Positions 13,379 to 20,800 of a stretch of DNA of 20,800 nt are shown here, one piece after another. Numbering within the stretch: position 1 is the first letter of the stretch; each line of letters begins with the position of its first letter. The notes under the pieces are model-generated. The model had not been told where the DNA came from. It made no database searches and worked only from the letters and a program-made list of their open reading frames with translations. The stretch is taken from the NCBI GenBank assembly GCA_913774725.1, contig CAJYIG010000209.1:1-20800 (forward strand). The letters run 5' to 3'. Origin of the DNA: an uncultured Curtobacterium sp. GTDB lineage: Bacteria > Actinomycetota > Actinomycetes > Actinomycetales > Microbacteriaceae. The translations under genes and the position numbers were made by a program.

Positions 13379-15406
13379 ATGACCGCGCTCGACGTCAGCC
13401 GTCAGGACCGTCGCCGACTCACCACCGGCACCGCGACCAGGCGGCTCGTGACCGTGCGCACCGTCGCGCTCCTCGCGTCGATCGCCGGCGTGAACTACAT
13501 CGTCTGGCGGTGGGCAGCGTCGGTGAACTGGCACTCGTGGTGGATCGCGGTGCCGCTGATCCTCGCCGAGACCTACAGCGTGATCGACTCGCTGCTGTTC
13601 GCCTTCGGGGCGTGGCGGCTCCGCGAGCGCGGGGAACCGCCGACGAAGCCCGCCGGTGACGTCACCGTCGACGTGTTCATCACGACCTACAACGAGCCGG
13701 TCGACCTGGTCGTCCGCACCGCCCGGGCCGCGAAGGCCATCACGCACCCGCACCAGACCTGGATCCTCGACGACGGCAACCGGCCGGAGATGCGTGCCGC
13801 CGCCGAGTCGCTCGGCATCGGGGTCATCACGCGCGGCGCCGACTGGGTCGACCGGCCGCGCCACGCGAAGGCCGGCAACCTCAACAACGCGCTGCTCGCC
13901 ACGCAGGGCGAGTTCCTGCTCATCCTCGACGCCGACCAGGTCCCCGAGCCGTCGATCCTCGACCGCACCCTCGGCTACTTCAAGGACGAGCGGATGGCGC
14001 TCGTCCAGACGCCGCAGTGGTTCGAGAACGTGCCGGAGGCCGACCTGCTCGGCAGTCAGGCGCCCCTGTTCTACGGCCCGATCCAGCAGTCGAAGGACGG
14101 TTGGAACGCCGCGTTCTTCTGCGGCTCGAACGCGATCCTGCGGCGCGAGGCGCTCATGCAGCTCGGCGTCACCCGGTACGTGCGCGAGGTCGAGGAGTCG
14201 GTCGAGCGGACGATCAGGACGTCGCGGAAGCTGCTCGCACGCGCCCGCGAGACCGAGACCGACCCGCGGGTGCTCGACGCGCTCGACGGGGCCGAGCAGG
14301 TCGTCGACCGGGCCCGCGACCAGATCGACCGCGGCGAACCGCTCGGCGACGTCACCTACGACTTCCAGCGGGGCATCGACGCGATCGCGTACCGGTTCGC
14401 GGCAGCCGACCTCGAGTCGGTGCGTCGCGACCTGCAGGAGCTCGCGGCGATGTCGACCGAGGCGGACACGTTCGCGGGACTCGACGACGCGGCCCTCGAC
14501 GTGCTGGGCCGTCGCGAGGCCTCGCCCGTGGCCGCCATCGAGTCGATCGCGGTGCTGGCCCGCGCGCTCGACGTCAACCGCGACGACGAGGCGCAGCCGA
14601 TCATGCCGCTCGCCACGATCTCCGTGACCGAGGACATGGCGACCGCGATGCGCCTGCACGGGCTCGGCTGGCGGTCGGCGTACCACGACGAGATCCTGGC
14701 GAAGGGCCTGGCGCCCGAGGACCTGCCGACCATGCTCGTGCAGCGGCTCCGCTGGGCGCAGGGCACCATGCAGGTGTTCTTCCGCGAGAACCCCCTGGTG
14801 CAGAAGGGCCTGTCGTGGGGCCAGCGCCTCATGTACTTCTCCACGATGTGGAGCTACCTGTCGGGCTTCGCGGCGATCGTCTACATCGCGGCCCCGGTGC
14901 TCTGCCTGTCGTTCGGCGTGGTGCCGGTGCAGGCCTACAGCGTCGACTTCTTCGTGCGGCTCATCCCGTTCCTCGTGCTCAACCAGCTGCTGTTCTGGGT
15001 GGTGGCGGCGGGCAGACCGACGTGGCGCGGCCAGCAGTACTCGCTCGCGCTCTTCCCGGTCTGGATCGAGTCCGTCACGAGCGCGTTCGAGAACGTCTTC
15101 CGCGGCAAGCCCCTCGGGTTCCGCGTGACGCCGAAGGTGCGCGAGGAGTCCGACCAGCGACCGCGGTGGGACCTCGTGAAGCCGCAGCTGTACGCGATGG
15201 GAGCGCTCGTCGCCGCCCTCGTGCTGATCGCGATCCGCTACGCGACCGGACAGGCCGACGGCATCGCGCCGCTCGTGAACACGGCGTGGGTGGTCTTCGA
15301 CCTGTTCATCTTCAGCATCGTCGTCCGCGCGGTGCTCTACCGCGGACCCGAGGCGGGGACGGCACAGTCCGAGCACGTGTCCTCGACGGCAGGAGGCCCC
15401 CTGTGA
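13379..15406 (+). CDS. processive family 2 glycosyltransferase (cellulose-synthase-like) with catalytic-domain insertion
   Basis: 675-residue inner-membrane polysaccharide synthase, BcsA-like. Two N-terminal TM segments (~25-45, 53-78) precede a cytoplasmic GT-A domain. Its residues are visible: D131-D132-G, DAD at 184-186, the acceptor-site FFCGSNAILRR (247-256), TED (417-419) and QRLRW (455-459). Four to five TM segments follow. Between ILRREALM and SVTEDM lie ~150 residues (264-412) of charged helical sequence, where BcsA has about 15. No PilZ (c-di-GMP) domain is visible at the C-terminus. The ATG follows AGGAAGGA. The stop overlaps the GTG of the next gene (GTGA). The product is probably a beta-glucan or related polymer; the sugar is not determinable. 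Confidence 0.9.
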   Translation: MTALDVSRQDRRRLTTGTATRRLVTVRTVALLASIAGVNYIVWRWAASVNWHSWWIAVPLILAETYSVIDSLLFAFGAWRLRERGEPPTKPAGDVTVDVFITTYNEPVDLVVRTARAAKAITHPHQTWILDDGNRPEMRAAAESLGIGVITRGADWVDRPRHAKAGNLNNALLATQGEFLLILDADQVPEPSILDRTLGYFKDERMALVQTPQWFENVPEADLLGSQAPLFYGPIQQSKDGWNAAFFCGSNAILRREALMQLGVTRYVREVEESVERTIRTSRKLLARARETETDPRVLDALDGAEQVVDRARDQIDRGEPLGDVTYDFQRGIDAIAYRFAAADLESVRRDLQELAAMSTEADTFAGLDDAALDVLGRREASPVAAIESIAVLARALDVNRDDEAQPIMPLATISVTEDMATAMRLHGLGWRSAYHDEILAKGLAPEDLPTMLVQRLRWAQGTMQVFFRENPLVQKGLSWGQRLMYFSTMWSYLSGFAAIVYIAAPVLCLSFGVVPVQAYSVDFFVRLIPFLVLNQLLFWVVAAGRPTWRGQQYSLALFPVWIESVTSAFENVFRGKPLGFRVTPKVREESDQRPRWDLVKPQLYAMGALVAALVLIAIRYATGQADGIAPLVNTAWVVFDLFIFSIVVRAVLYRGPEAGTAQSEHVSSTAGGPL

Positions 15407-15813
15407 CCGACCACCTGACCTTCGATGTCCCCGCCGTCGCGGAGTCGCTCGACGTCGTGCAGGACCGCTTCGGTGCCTGGTGGGACTCGCTGGGGATCGA
15501 CGACGTCCGGCTCCGCTTCTCGCTCGAGACCGCCCTGGCCGAGATCGCCGCGAACATCGTCGAGCACACGCGCCGCACCGACGTCGAGGCGGGGCGGGGG
15601 TACTCGGTCACGCTCTCGGCGACGGACCGCGAACTGGTCGCGGTGCTCGCCGACAACGGGCGCCCCGCGGACGTCGACCTGTCCGCGGTGACCATGGCCG
15701 ACCCCGACGAGGAGAGCGGTCGCGGTCTCGCGCTCGCGATCGCCGCGCTCGACCGTCTCGAGCACGAGCACACCGGCGGACGGAACGTCTGGACCCTGGC
15801 GTGCAACCGGTGA
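15403..15813 (+). CDS. RsbW/SpoIIAB-like HATPase (anti-sigma-type serine kinase)
   Basis: 136-residue stand-alone GHKL ATP-binding domain. The N box reads ETALAEIAANIVEHTRR (E47, N51), the G1 box VLADNGRPADVD (D84-N-G86) and the G2 box ESGRGLALAIAALDRLEH (G106-R-G108-L). This is the pattern of RsbW/SpoIIAB-type anti-sigma kinases and HATPase_c_2 proteins, which bind a sigma factor or a STAS-domain antagonist. The GTG overlaps the synthase stop (GTGA), with AGGAGG upstream inside the synthase gene. No STAS protein, phosphatase or sigma factor is in the window, so its partner is unknown. The long insertion of the neighbouring synthase is one possible target (inference). Confidence 0.85.
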   Translation: MTDHLTFDVPAVAESLDVVQDRFGAWWDSLGIDDVRLRFSLETALAEIAANIVEHTRRTDVEAGRGYSVTLSATDRELVAVLADNGRPADVDLSAVTMADPDEESGRGLALAIAALDRLEHEHTGGRNVWTLACNR

Positions 15814-18317
15814 GGGGCGCGCTGGCGAAGGCCCTCGCGTTCCTCGTCGTCGTGGGGACGCTGCTGCTCGGAGGTGCGCTGCCGGCGTCGGCCGTCTCCG
15901 CCCCGGGCCGCGCCGGCGAGACGCCGCCCGACGGGCGCGTCTGGTTCGGCCCCGACCTCGACTGGGGGAGTGACGCCCCGGACGGCTACGAGGGCCGACT
16001 CGGCGCGACGCCGTCGGTCTACGGCGTCGAGGTCGAGTACCCGTTCGACCGCAGCGCGCGGGACGAGTTCCTCCGCGCGACCCGGGCCGCCGCGACCCAG
16101 GGGGCAGTGCTCGCCGTGAGCCTGGAGCCCTCGCGCTCGCTGCGCTCCCTCACGGAGGCCGACGCCACCGCGGCGAACCGGCTGTTCGAGGAGGTCCACC
16201 GGCAGTACGACACCCAGCTGCTCGTGCGCTTCGCGCCGCAGATGAACGGCACGTGGGTGCGGTGGGGGCAGCAGCCGACCGCGTTCGTCCCGGCGTTCCG
16301 GACGCTCGCCGCAGCCGTGCACGCCGGCGACTCCGAGGCCGCGATGGTCTGGTCGCCCTCGTACGGCGCCGGCTACCCGTTCGGTGAGTCCGCCGGACGG
16401 CTGCAGGACCTGTCGGACACCGACGTCGCGAAGCTCGACACGAACGGCGACGGTCGACTCACCGCGGCCGACGACCCCTACGGCCCGTACTGGCCGGGCG
16501 CGGCGAGCGTCGACTGGGTCGGGTTGTCGATGTTCTCCTTCGGCAAGGGCAAGGCGACCGAGGCCGCCGGCCGTGACGTCCCGCTGACGAGCAACGAGGT
16601 CCCGGAGGACGGCGAGGTCGCCGCGCGCTTCGACGAGACCTGGGGCTACGAGCAGGCGCAGACCGAGGGCACGTTCACCGAGCGCTTCGCGCAGGGCGAG
16701 GACCGCCCGATGCTGCTCGACACCGGCGCCCTGTACGACCACTCGCTGCGCGGTGCCGCCGAGCTGTCGGTGAAGCAGGCGTGGTGGCGGCAGGTCCTCG
16801 CCGCGGTGCAGGACCACCCCGAGGTACGTGGCGTGACGTTCCTCGAGACGAACCGCCGCGAGCCCGAGGCCGGCAACCGCGTCGCCGACTGGCGCGACAC
16901 GGCCGACCCCGGCATCGCGGGGTCGTTCCGCACGGACCTCGAACAGGCCGGGGACTTCGTCTTCGGGCCCGTGACCGAGCGTGTCACGCAGCAGGAGGGC
17001 GCCGCGGCGATCAGCCAGCAGTACGAGACCGGCGGCGACCAGATGGCGTGGATCGTCTGGTGCGCGTTCGGTCTCGCGGCGGCGTTCCTGCTCAGCGGAC
17101 TCGTCGGGCGGTTGCTGCCGAGCTGGCGGTACCCCGACGACGGCAAGCCCGGCCGCGACCTGCGCCTCGACCTGTTCCGCGGCTTCATCATCCTGGCCGT
17201 CGTGATCACGCACATCGAGATCGGCGGGCCGTACTCGTACATCACGCTGCACGCCACGGGGGCGATCACGGGCGCGGAGATGTTCGTGTTCCTGTCCGGC
17301 ATGGTCCTCGGCATGACCTACCCCTTCGCGATCAAGAAGTTCGGCGAGTGGGTCGCTGCGGTCGGCGCGTGGAAGCGAGCACGGAAGCAGTACCTCGTCA
17401 CCCTCGCGGTGATCCTGGTCGTCTTCGCGCTGAGCTTCGTGCCGTTCCTGAACACGGACGCGATCACGACCTTCACCGACCGGGGGACCGGCACCGGGGG
17501 CGTCGGTGCCGAGGGTCGCGTCTACGACCTGTACCCCAACGCGATGCAGCTCCTGGCCTACCCGCCGCCCTGGTTCGCGATCCGGCAGTTCCTGCTGCTC
17601 GAGATGGGGCCGTGGCCGTTCAACATCATGGGTCTCTTCGTGGTGCTCAGCCTGTTCATCCCGCTGTGCATGTGGGTGATCAAGCGGGGCTTCTGGTGGG
17701 CGCTGCTCGTGGTGAGCTGGGGGCTGTACGTGCTCCAGGCCCTGGTGCCCGAGCTCCGGCCGCTGAACTCGCAGTTCGAGTCGGTGTTCCCACTGCTCAC
17801 CTGGCAGGTCGTCTTCACGCACGGGCTCGTCCTCGGCTACTACCGGCGGCAGGTCATCGGCGCGCTGACCGGCCGGCTCGGCAAGGTGCTGATCGGCATC
17901 GGCGTCACCGGGTACGCGCTCTTCCTGGTCTACGTGTGGGCGGGGAACCACTTCGGGTTCACCCCGGTGCCCTTCCCGGCGTCGATGTACGACGACCTGT
18001 ACAACACGGCCTACCAACGCGTCGACCTGCAGTGGGGGCGTCTGGTCGACATCGCGTTCTTCGCGATCGTGTCGTACGCGATCCTCACCGTGTTCTGGAA
18101 GCCGATCAACGCCGTCATCGGGTGGCTGTGGATCCCGATCGGCCAGGCGAGCCTCTACGTCTTCGTCTGGCAGGTGTTCTTCGCGCTGGCCATCGCGTCG
18201 ATCCCGGGCGTCGACTGGTTCAACGGGTGGATCGGCTTCGCGGCGCACACGGCCCTCATCCTGCTCGTCTGGTACATGATCCGGAAGCGGTTCATGTTCT
18301 CGGTCATCCCGCGCTGA
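15810..18317 (+). CDS. GH26-like extracellular domain fused to OpgC-type membrane acyltransferase
   Basis: 835 residues. A signal-like segment (ALAFLVVVGTLLLGGALPASA) is followed by an extracellular domain (~40-390) with GH26 features: LLVRFAPQMNGTWVRWG (138-154), MVWSPSYG, and YWPGAASVDWVGLSMFSFG. The GH26 acid/base Glu (HE-MNG) is Q144 here. The nucleophile Glu appears replaced in RPMLLDTGA (D304). DTNGDGRLTAAD (210-221) is a canonical EF-hand loop. A TM helix (~412-432) leads to an OpgC domain starting RLDLFRGF (452-459), with H468 at the usual acyltransferase His position and about ten TM segments. OpgC proteins add acyl (e.g. succinyl) groups to periplasmic glucans. The GTG at 15810 overlaps the upstream stop; GTG 15801 is an alternative. 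Likely role: bind and acylate the synthase product. Confidence 0.85.
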   Translation: MRGALAKALAFLVVVGTLLLGGALPASAVSAPGRAGETPPDGRVWFGPDLDWGSDAPDGYEGRLGATPSVYGVEVEYPFDRSARDEFLRATRAAATQGAVLAVSLEPSRSLRSLTEADATAANRLFEEVHRQYDTQLLVRFAPQMNGTWVRWGQQPTAFVPAFRTLAAAVHAGDSEAAMVWSPSYGAGYPFGESAGRLQDLSDTDVAKLDTNGDGRLTAADDPYGPYWPGAASVDWVGLSMFSFGKGKATEAAGRDVPLTSNEVPEDGEVAARFDETWGYEQAQTEGTFTERFAQGEDRPMLLDTGALYDHSLRGAAELSVKQAWWRQVLAAVQDHPEVRGVTFLETNRREPEAGNRVADWRDTADPGIAGSFRTDLEQAGDFVFGPVTERVTQQEGAAAISQQYETGGDQMAWIVWCAFGLAAAFLLSGLVGRLLPSWRYPDDGKPGRDLRLDLFRGFIILAVVITHIEIGGPYSYITLHATGAITGAEMFVFLSGMVLGMTYPFAIKKFGEWVAAVGAWKRARKQYLVTLAVILVVFALSFVPFLNTDAITTFTDRGTGTGGVGAEGRVYDLYPNAMQLLAYPPPWFAIRQFLLLEMGPWPFNIMGLFVVLSLFIPLCMWVIKRGFWWALLVVSWGLYVLQALVPELRPLNSQFESVFPLLTWQVVFTHGLVLGYYRRQVIGALTGRLGKVLIGIGVTGYALFLVYVWAGNHFGFTPVPFPASMYDDLYNTAYQRVDLQWGRLVDIAFFAIVSYAILTVFWKPINAVIGWLWIPIGQASLYVFVWQVFFALAIASIPGVDWFNGWIGFAAHTALILLVWYMIRKRFMFSVIPR

Positions 18318-18453
18318 CCCGCGTGGCCGGCGTGGTTCGGCCCAGCCGGCCCCGAGTCTCGTCCTGACCGACGGTCCTCGCGGTCGGCGGCACGAGGACT
18401 GTCGTTGAGCCCGAGTCTCGGACTGGGCCCCGGGCGGACGGGCCGGGACGGAA
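18318..18453. other. structured non-coding gap after the polysaccharide operon
   Basis: No gene seen. GTCCTCG (18374-18380) can pair with CGAGGAC (18393-18399). CCCGAGTCTCG occurs twice (18351-18361, 18410-18420). GGCCCAG (18339-18345) is matched by CTGGGCC (18423-18429). This could be part of the operon's 3' end structure. Confidence 0.4.
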
Positions 18454-18503
18454 CGACGGACGGGAGGCGCGGTACCGGCTGGCACCGCGCCTCCCGTCCG
18501 TCG
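18454..18503. terminator. long perfect hairpin (GGGAGGC family), copy C
   Basis: Arms 18454-18473 (CGACGGACGGGAGGCGCGGT) and 18484-18503 are perfectly complementary over 20 bases, with a 10-base loop. It lies between the convergent OpgC-fusion gene and the secreted-protein gene, so it can terminate both. Confidence 0.8.
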
Positions 18504-18521
18504 CGTGGTCGCGTGGTTGCG

Positions 18522-19400
18522 TCAGCGCGTGGTGACGCGCAGCGGCTGCGGGTCGACCGGGTCCGGCGGGACCGGCAGGGAGCCGTGAACCTGGTTCTGC
18601 GCCTGGCAGTCGCTCGTGCAGTTCGTCGCGCCCTGCGACAGCTCGACCGCGTCCTCGCCGAGGACACCACCCATGCGTCCGCCGGGCTGGACCGTCCACG
18701 TCGTGGTGGTCGCGGTCTGCGAGGTCTTCGTCGCGACCTGCGGGCTGTCCTTGCCGAGGAGCATCTGGTGCGCGTCGCTGCCCGAGGACACCGCCGCGAC
18801 GCCGTCGCCGAAGTTGATCTTCCCCGTGTAGGGGTTGGTGAAGTAGAAGAGCCCGGCTCCGAGCGTGTGCGTGAAGGTCACGGGTTGGGCGAACTCGGTC
18901 TCCATCTGGAAGACCCCGCCCTGGGCGCCGTCCTTCGCCTGGATCTTGAACTTGCCCGCGCCGGTACCGAAGATCGCCACGAGCGTGTCGTCGCGGACCT
19001 CGAGCGAGGACAGCTTCGTGCCGGCGAGCTGCGCGGCGGTGAGCGAGGGCACCTTCGAGGCGAACACCACGGTCGGCTTCGTCACCATCCGCTGCGTGTC
19101 CGGTGCGCCGGTGAGCGTGTAGTCGTACACGCCGAGGTCGGCGATGCGGATGTCGAAGCCGTTGTGCTTGCCGCGGACCGCGATGGTCCCGGAGACGGCG
19201 ACGTCCTTCAGCTTGAAGTCCTTGCCGACGGCGGGGTTCGTCGTGGTGCCGTTCACGGTGACGGCGTAGTCGCCGCCGGTCGACGTCTTGCCGGACGCGT
19301 TCGCGGGGGACACCCCGACGAGGGCTGCCGCGGCGACGGCACCGAGCGCGATCGCGGTGGCGATGCCGGTGGTGCGGCGTCGCGTGCGTGGGGTGGTCAT
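18522..19400 (-). CDS. secreted protein of unknown function
   Basis: 292 residues. The basic N-terminus (MTTPRTRRRTTG) and hydrophobic stretch to ~35 (ALVGVSPANA-S) form a signal peptide. Three Arg in a row give only a weak resemblance to a Tat signal. The mature part is Thr/Gly/Val-rich and probably beta-sandwich, with repeated strand-turn units and no catalytic motif I recognise. Two Cys near the end (C261, C265; NCTSDCQ) could form a disulfide. The C-terminus is Pro-rich (PVPPDPVDPQP). There is no LPXTG, lipobox or C-terminal TM, so it is probably released. AGGAGG precedes the ATG at 19398-19400. A palindrome upstream and an adjacent two-component system suggest dedicated control. Confidence 0.75.
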   Translation of the reverse strand: MTTPRTRRRTTGIATAIALGAVAAAALVGVSPANASGKTSTGGDYAVTVNGTTTNPAVGKDFKLKDVAVSGTIAVRGKHNGFDIRIADLGVYDYTLTGAPDTQRMVTKPTVVFASKVPSLTAAQLAGTKLSSLEVRDDTLVAIFGTGAGKFKIQAKDGAQGGVFQMETEFAQPVTFTHTLGAGLFYFTNPYTGKINFGDGVAAVSSGSDAHQMLLGKDSPQVATKTSQTATTTTWTVQPGGRMGGVLGEDAVELSQGATNCTSDCQAQNQVHGSLPVPPDPVDPQPLRVTTR

Positions 19401-19493
19401 GGGGTGCCTCCTGAGCTGGTCCGACGCGCCCGCGGTGGTCGCGTCCCTCGTGACGATCGTCGCCGGGTCACGGAGACGGCACCATCGGACCTT

Positions 19494-19505
19494 GGTACTA
19501 GTACC
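19494..19505. promoter_or_regulatory. palindrome GGTACTAGTACC, candidate response-regulator site
   Basis: Perfect 12-base palindrome about 95 bases upstream of the secreted-protein gene and 31 bases past the stop of the response regulator gene. Next to it, ACCTTGGT gives a second, imperfect dyad. Binding by the adjacent LuxR-type regulator is inference. Confidence 0.5.
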
Positions 19506-19535
19506 CGCCCCGCCGGCGTGTGCACCGCCGGGTCG

Positions 19536-20156
19536 TCACCAGCCGCGGTCGCGGGCCCAGAGCGCCGCACTCGTCCGGTCGGCGACGCCGATGCGGCGGA
19601 ACAGCGAGCCGACGTGCACCTTCACGGTGCGCTCGGCGATCCCCAGCTCGGTCGCGATCTGGCGGTTCGACAGGCCGCGTGCGATGCGGTCGAGCACGTC
19701 CCGCTCGCGGGGCGGCAGGGCCGGTCCGCGGTCCCGTCCCGGAACCGGTGCACCCGGCAGGAGGGCACGCGCGACGCGGGGGTCGACGGGCGCCTCGTCG
19801 CGCGCCGTCGAGCGGACCGCGGCGACGACCTCCTCCGGGGCCGCGTCCTTGAGCAGGTACCCGGTCGCCCCGGCGGCCAGGGCTGCGCGCACCCGTTCGT
19901 CGTCGGAGAAGGTGGTGAGCACGAGCACCCGGACCGCCGGCATCGTGGTGCGGATCACCCGCGTCGCCTCGACCCCGCCCGCGCCGGGCATGGAGAGGTC
20001 CATCACGACGACGTCCGGGTGCAGGGACGAGGCACGCTCGACGGCCTCCTCACCCGTTCCCGCCTCGCCGACCACGTCGCAGTCGGTCGTCGTCGCGAGC
20101 ACGGCGCGGAGCCCCTGCCGGACCAGGGCGTGGTCGTCGACGAGCAGCACCCTCAC
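19536..20156 (-). CDS. NarL/FixJ-type response regulator
   Basis: 206-residue two-component DNA-binding regulator. The receiver domain (1-~118) has D7/D8, phospho-acceptor D53 in VVVMDLSMPG, T81 and K103 (YLLKDA). The C-terminal LuxR-type HTH (~145-206) reads PPRERDVLDRIARGLSNRQIATELGIAERTVKVHV..L, the standard GerE pattern. All key receiver residues are present. The GTG start at 20154-20156 overlaps the stop of the kinase gene (GTGA), so the pair is co-translated. Probable target: the secreted-protein gene downstream on the same strand. Confidence 0.95.
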   Translation of the reverse strand: MRVLLVDDHALVRQGLRAVLATTTDCDVVGEAGTGEEAVERASSLHPDVVVMDLSMPGAGGVEATRVIRTTMPAVRVLVLTTFSDDERVRAALAAGATGYLLKDAAPEEVVAAVRSTARDEAPVDPRVARALLPGAPVPGRDRGPALPPRERDVLDRIARGLSNRQIATELGIAERTVKVHVGSLFRRIGVADRTSAALWARDRGW

Positions 20157-20800
20157 CGCAGCGACTCCGTCCGCGCGGGCAGGATCAGCTCCCAGGTGGT
20201 CCCTGCGCCCGGTGCGGTCCGGAGCAGCAGCGAGCCGCCGGTGTCCTCGGCGACCTCGCGCAGGAGCGTCGTACCGAGGTGCCCCGTCGGCGCCGGACGG
20301 TCGAGGAGCGCCGGGTCGAACCCCACCCCGTCGTCGGTCACGCGCACCAGCAGGTCCCCTCCGTCGGCGCGCGCCACGACGTCGATCCGGGTGGCCCCGG
20401 CGTGCTTTGCGGCGTTCCACACGGCTTCACGCACGAAGCGCACGACCGCGGTCCGGGCGGCGGTCGACGCGTCGAGCGGCTCGGCGACGTCGACATCGGC
20501 GACCACCCCGGCTGCTCGCGCCCGAGCACACGCGTCGTCGAGCGCCGCGCCGAGGTCGTCGCGCCCGGGATCGGCCGGGCGGATGGTCGTCATCGAGGTC
20601 CGGAGCGCGGACACCGCCTGCCGGAGCGTCTCGGCGGCCGCTCGCGTCTCGGGCACCGCACCGAGCGACAGTGCCAGTCCGGCGACGTCCTGGACCGGCC
20701 CGTCGTGCAGTTCGCCCGCGAGGCGACGCCGTTCGTCGGCCTCGGCGTCGAGCGCGCGCCCGAGCAGCCGCTCACGGAGCCGCTGGCCCCTGCGGATCCG
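20153..20800 (-). CDS. sensor histidine kinase, HisKA_3 type (N-terminus outside window)
   Basis: C-terminal 215 residues of a NarX/DesK-class kinase; the frame is open to the window edge. The dimerisation/phospho-acceptor helix DERRRLAGELHDGPVQDVAG carries the conserved His of ELHDGPVQ. The ATPase domain has the N box VREAVWNAAKHAGA and G1 VTDDGVGFDPA. G2 is HLGTTLLREVAEDTGGSL, where LGTTLL replaces the more usual LGLxGM. It ends TWELILP. The sensor part, probably with membrane segments, is not visible. It overlaps the response regulator start by 4 bases. Confidence 0.93.
   Translation of the reverse strand, partial: RIRRGQRLRERLLGRALDAEADERRRLAGELHDGPVQDVAGLALSLGAVPETRAAAETLRQAVSALRTSMTTIRPADPGRDDLGAALDDACARARAAGVVADVDVAEPLDASTAARTAVVRFVREAVWNAAKHAGATRIDVVARADGGDLLVRVTDDGVGFDPALLDRPAPTGHLGTTLLREVAEDTGGSLLLRTAPGAGTTWELILPARTESLR

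Noticed and set aside
12497..15376. Long - strand open frame (about 960 codons) opposite the TetR and GT2 genes.
   Set aside because: It runs across two well-supported genes and their intergenic promoter, with Arg/Asp/His/Glu-rich composition typical of antisense in high-GC DNA.
15312..18485. Long - strand open frame (about 1,060 codons) opposite the HATPase and OpgC-fusion genes.
   Set aside because: It is antisense to two clear proteins and has no domain. The sense frames carry GHKL, GH26 and OpgC motifs with good membrane segments.

Overview
The window is a GC-rich chromosomal segment with dense genes, short intergenic gaps, GTG starts and 4-base GTGA/ATGA start-stop overlaps. Candidate leaderless promoters sit about 5-7 bases before some start codons. 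Protein content and style suggest a Gram-positive actinobacterium, most likely Microbacteriaceae (Curtobacterium-like). That placement is inference from style and protein families, not from a marker gene. No rRNA, tRNA, CRISPR array, phage or insertion sequence is visible.

Layout. 1-1614: 3' part of a Kup potassium transporter. 1746-5071: small and housekeeping-type genes (three unrecognised small proteins, a DUF808 membrane protein, a secreted GH16-like glycosidase, a VOC/PhnB-like protein). 5190-6214: two-gene unit of a winged-helix/nucleotidyltransferase protein and a HEPN-like protein, resembling an MNT/HEPN toxin-antitoxin pair. 6266-9182: TetR repressor and a 14-TM DHA2 drug exporter, with a candidate operator over the exporter's -10 box. 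9366-11240: DEAD-box RNA helicase with a DbpA-type RNA-binding domain and an RDD-rich tail, followed by tandem repeats. 11466-13264: divergent SDR epimerase-like gene and TetR/WHG regulator with two near-identical operators between them. 13379-18317: tightly overlapping three-gene operon of a processive GT2 (BcsA-like) synthase, an RsbW-like HATPase, and a large GH26-like/OpgC fusion. 18522-20800: secreted protein of unknown function next to a LuxR-type response regulator and a histidine kinase cut by the window edge.

The most interesting unit is the 13.3-18.3 kb operon. It looks like an envelope or exopolysaccharide system. The synthase carries an approximately 150-residue helical insertion inside its catalytic domain and has no visible PilZ domain. 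The next gene is an orphan anti-sigma-type ATPase. The third protein joins an extracellular GH26 fold, which seems to have lost both catalytic glutamates and gained an EF-hand loop, to an OpgC-type membrane acyltransferase. The same spaced element, CCGTTCT-N8-GATCGGGG followed by CTGACAGCG, occurs upstream of this operon and of the distant GH16 gene. This suggests one regulon for making, decorating and trimming a polymer.

A second theme is a family of long GGGAGGC-type palindromes. Two copies lie between convergent genes. One lies in a divergent promoter region, where it cannot be the terminator of either adjacent gene.
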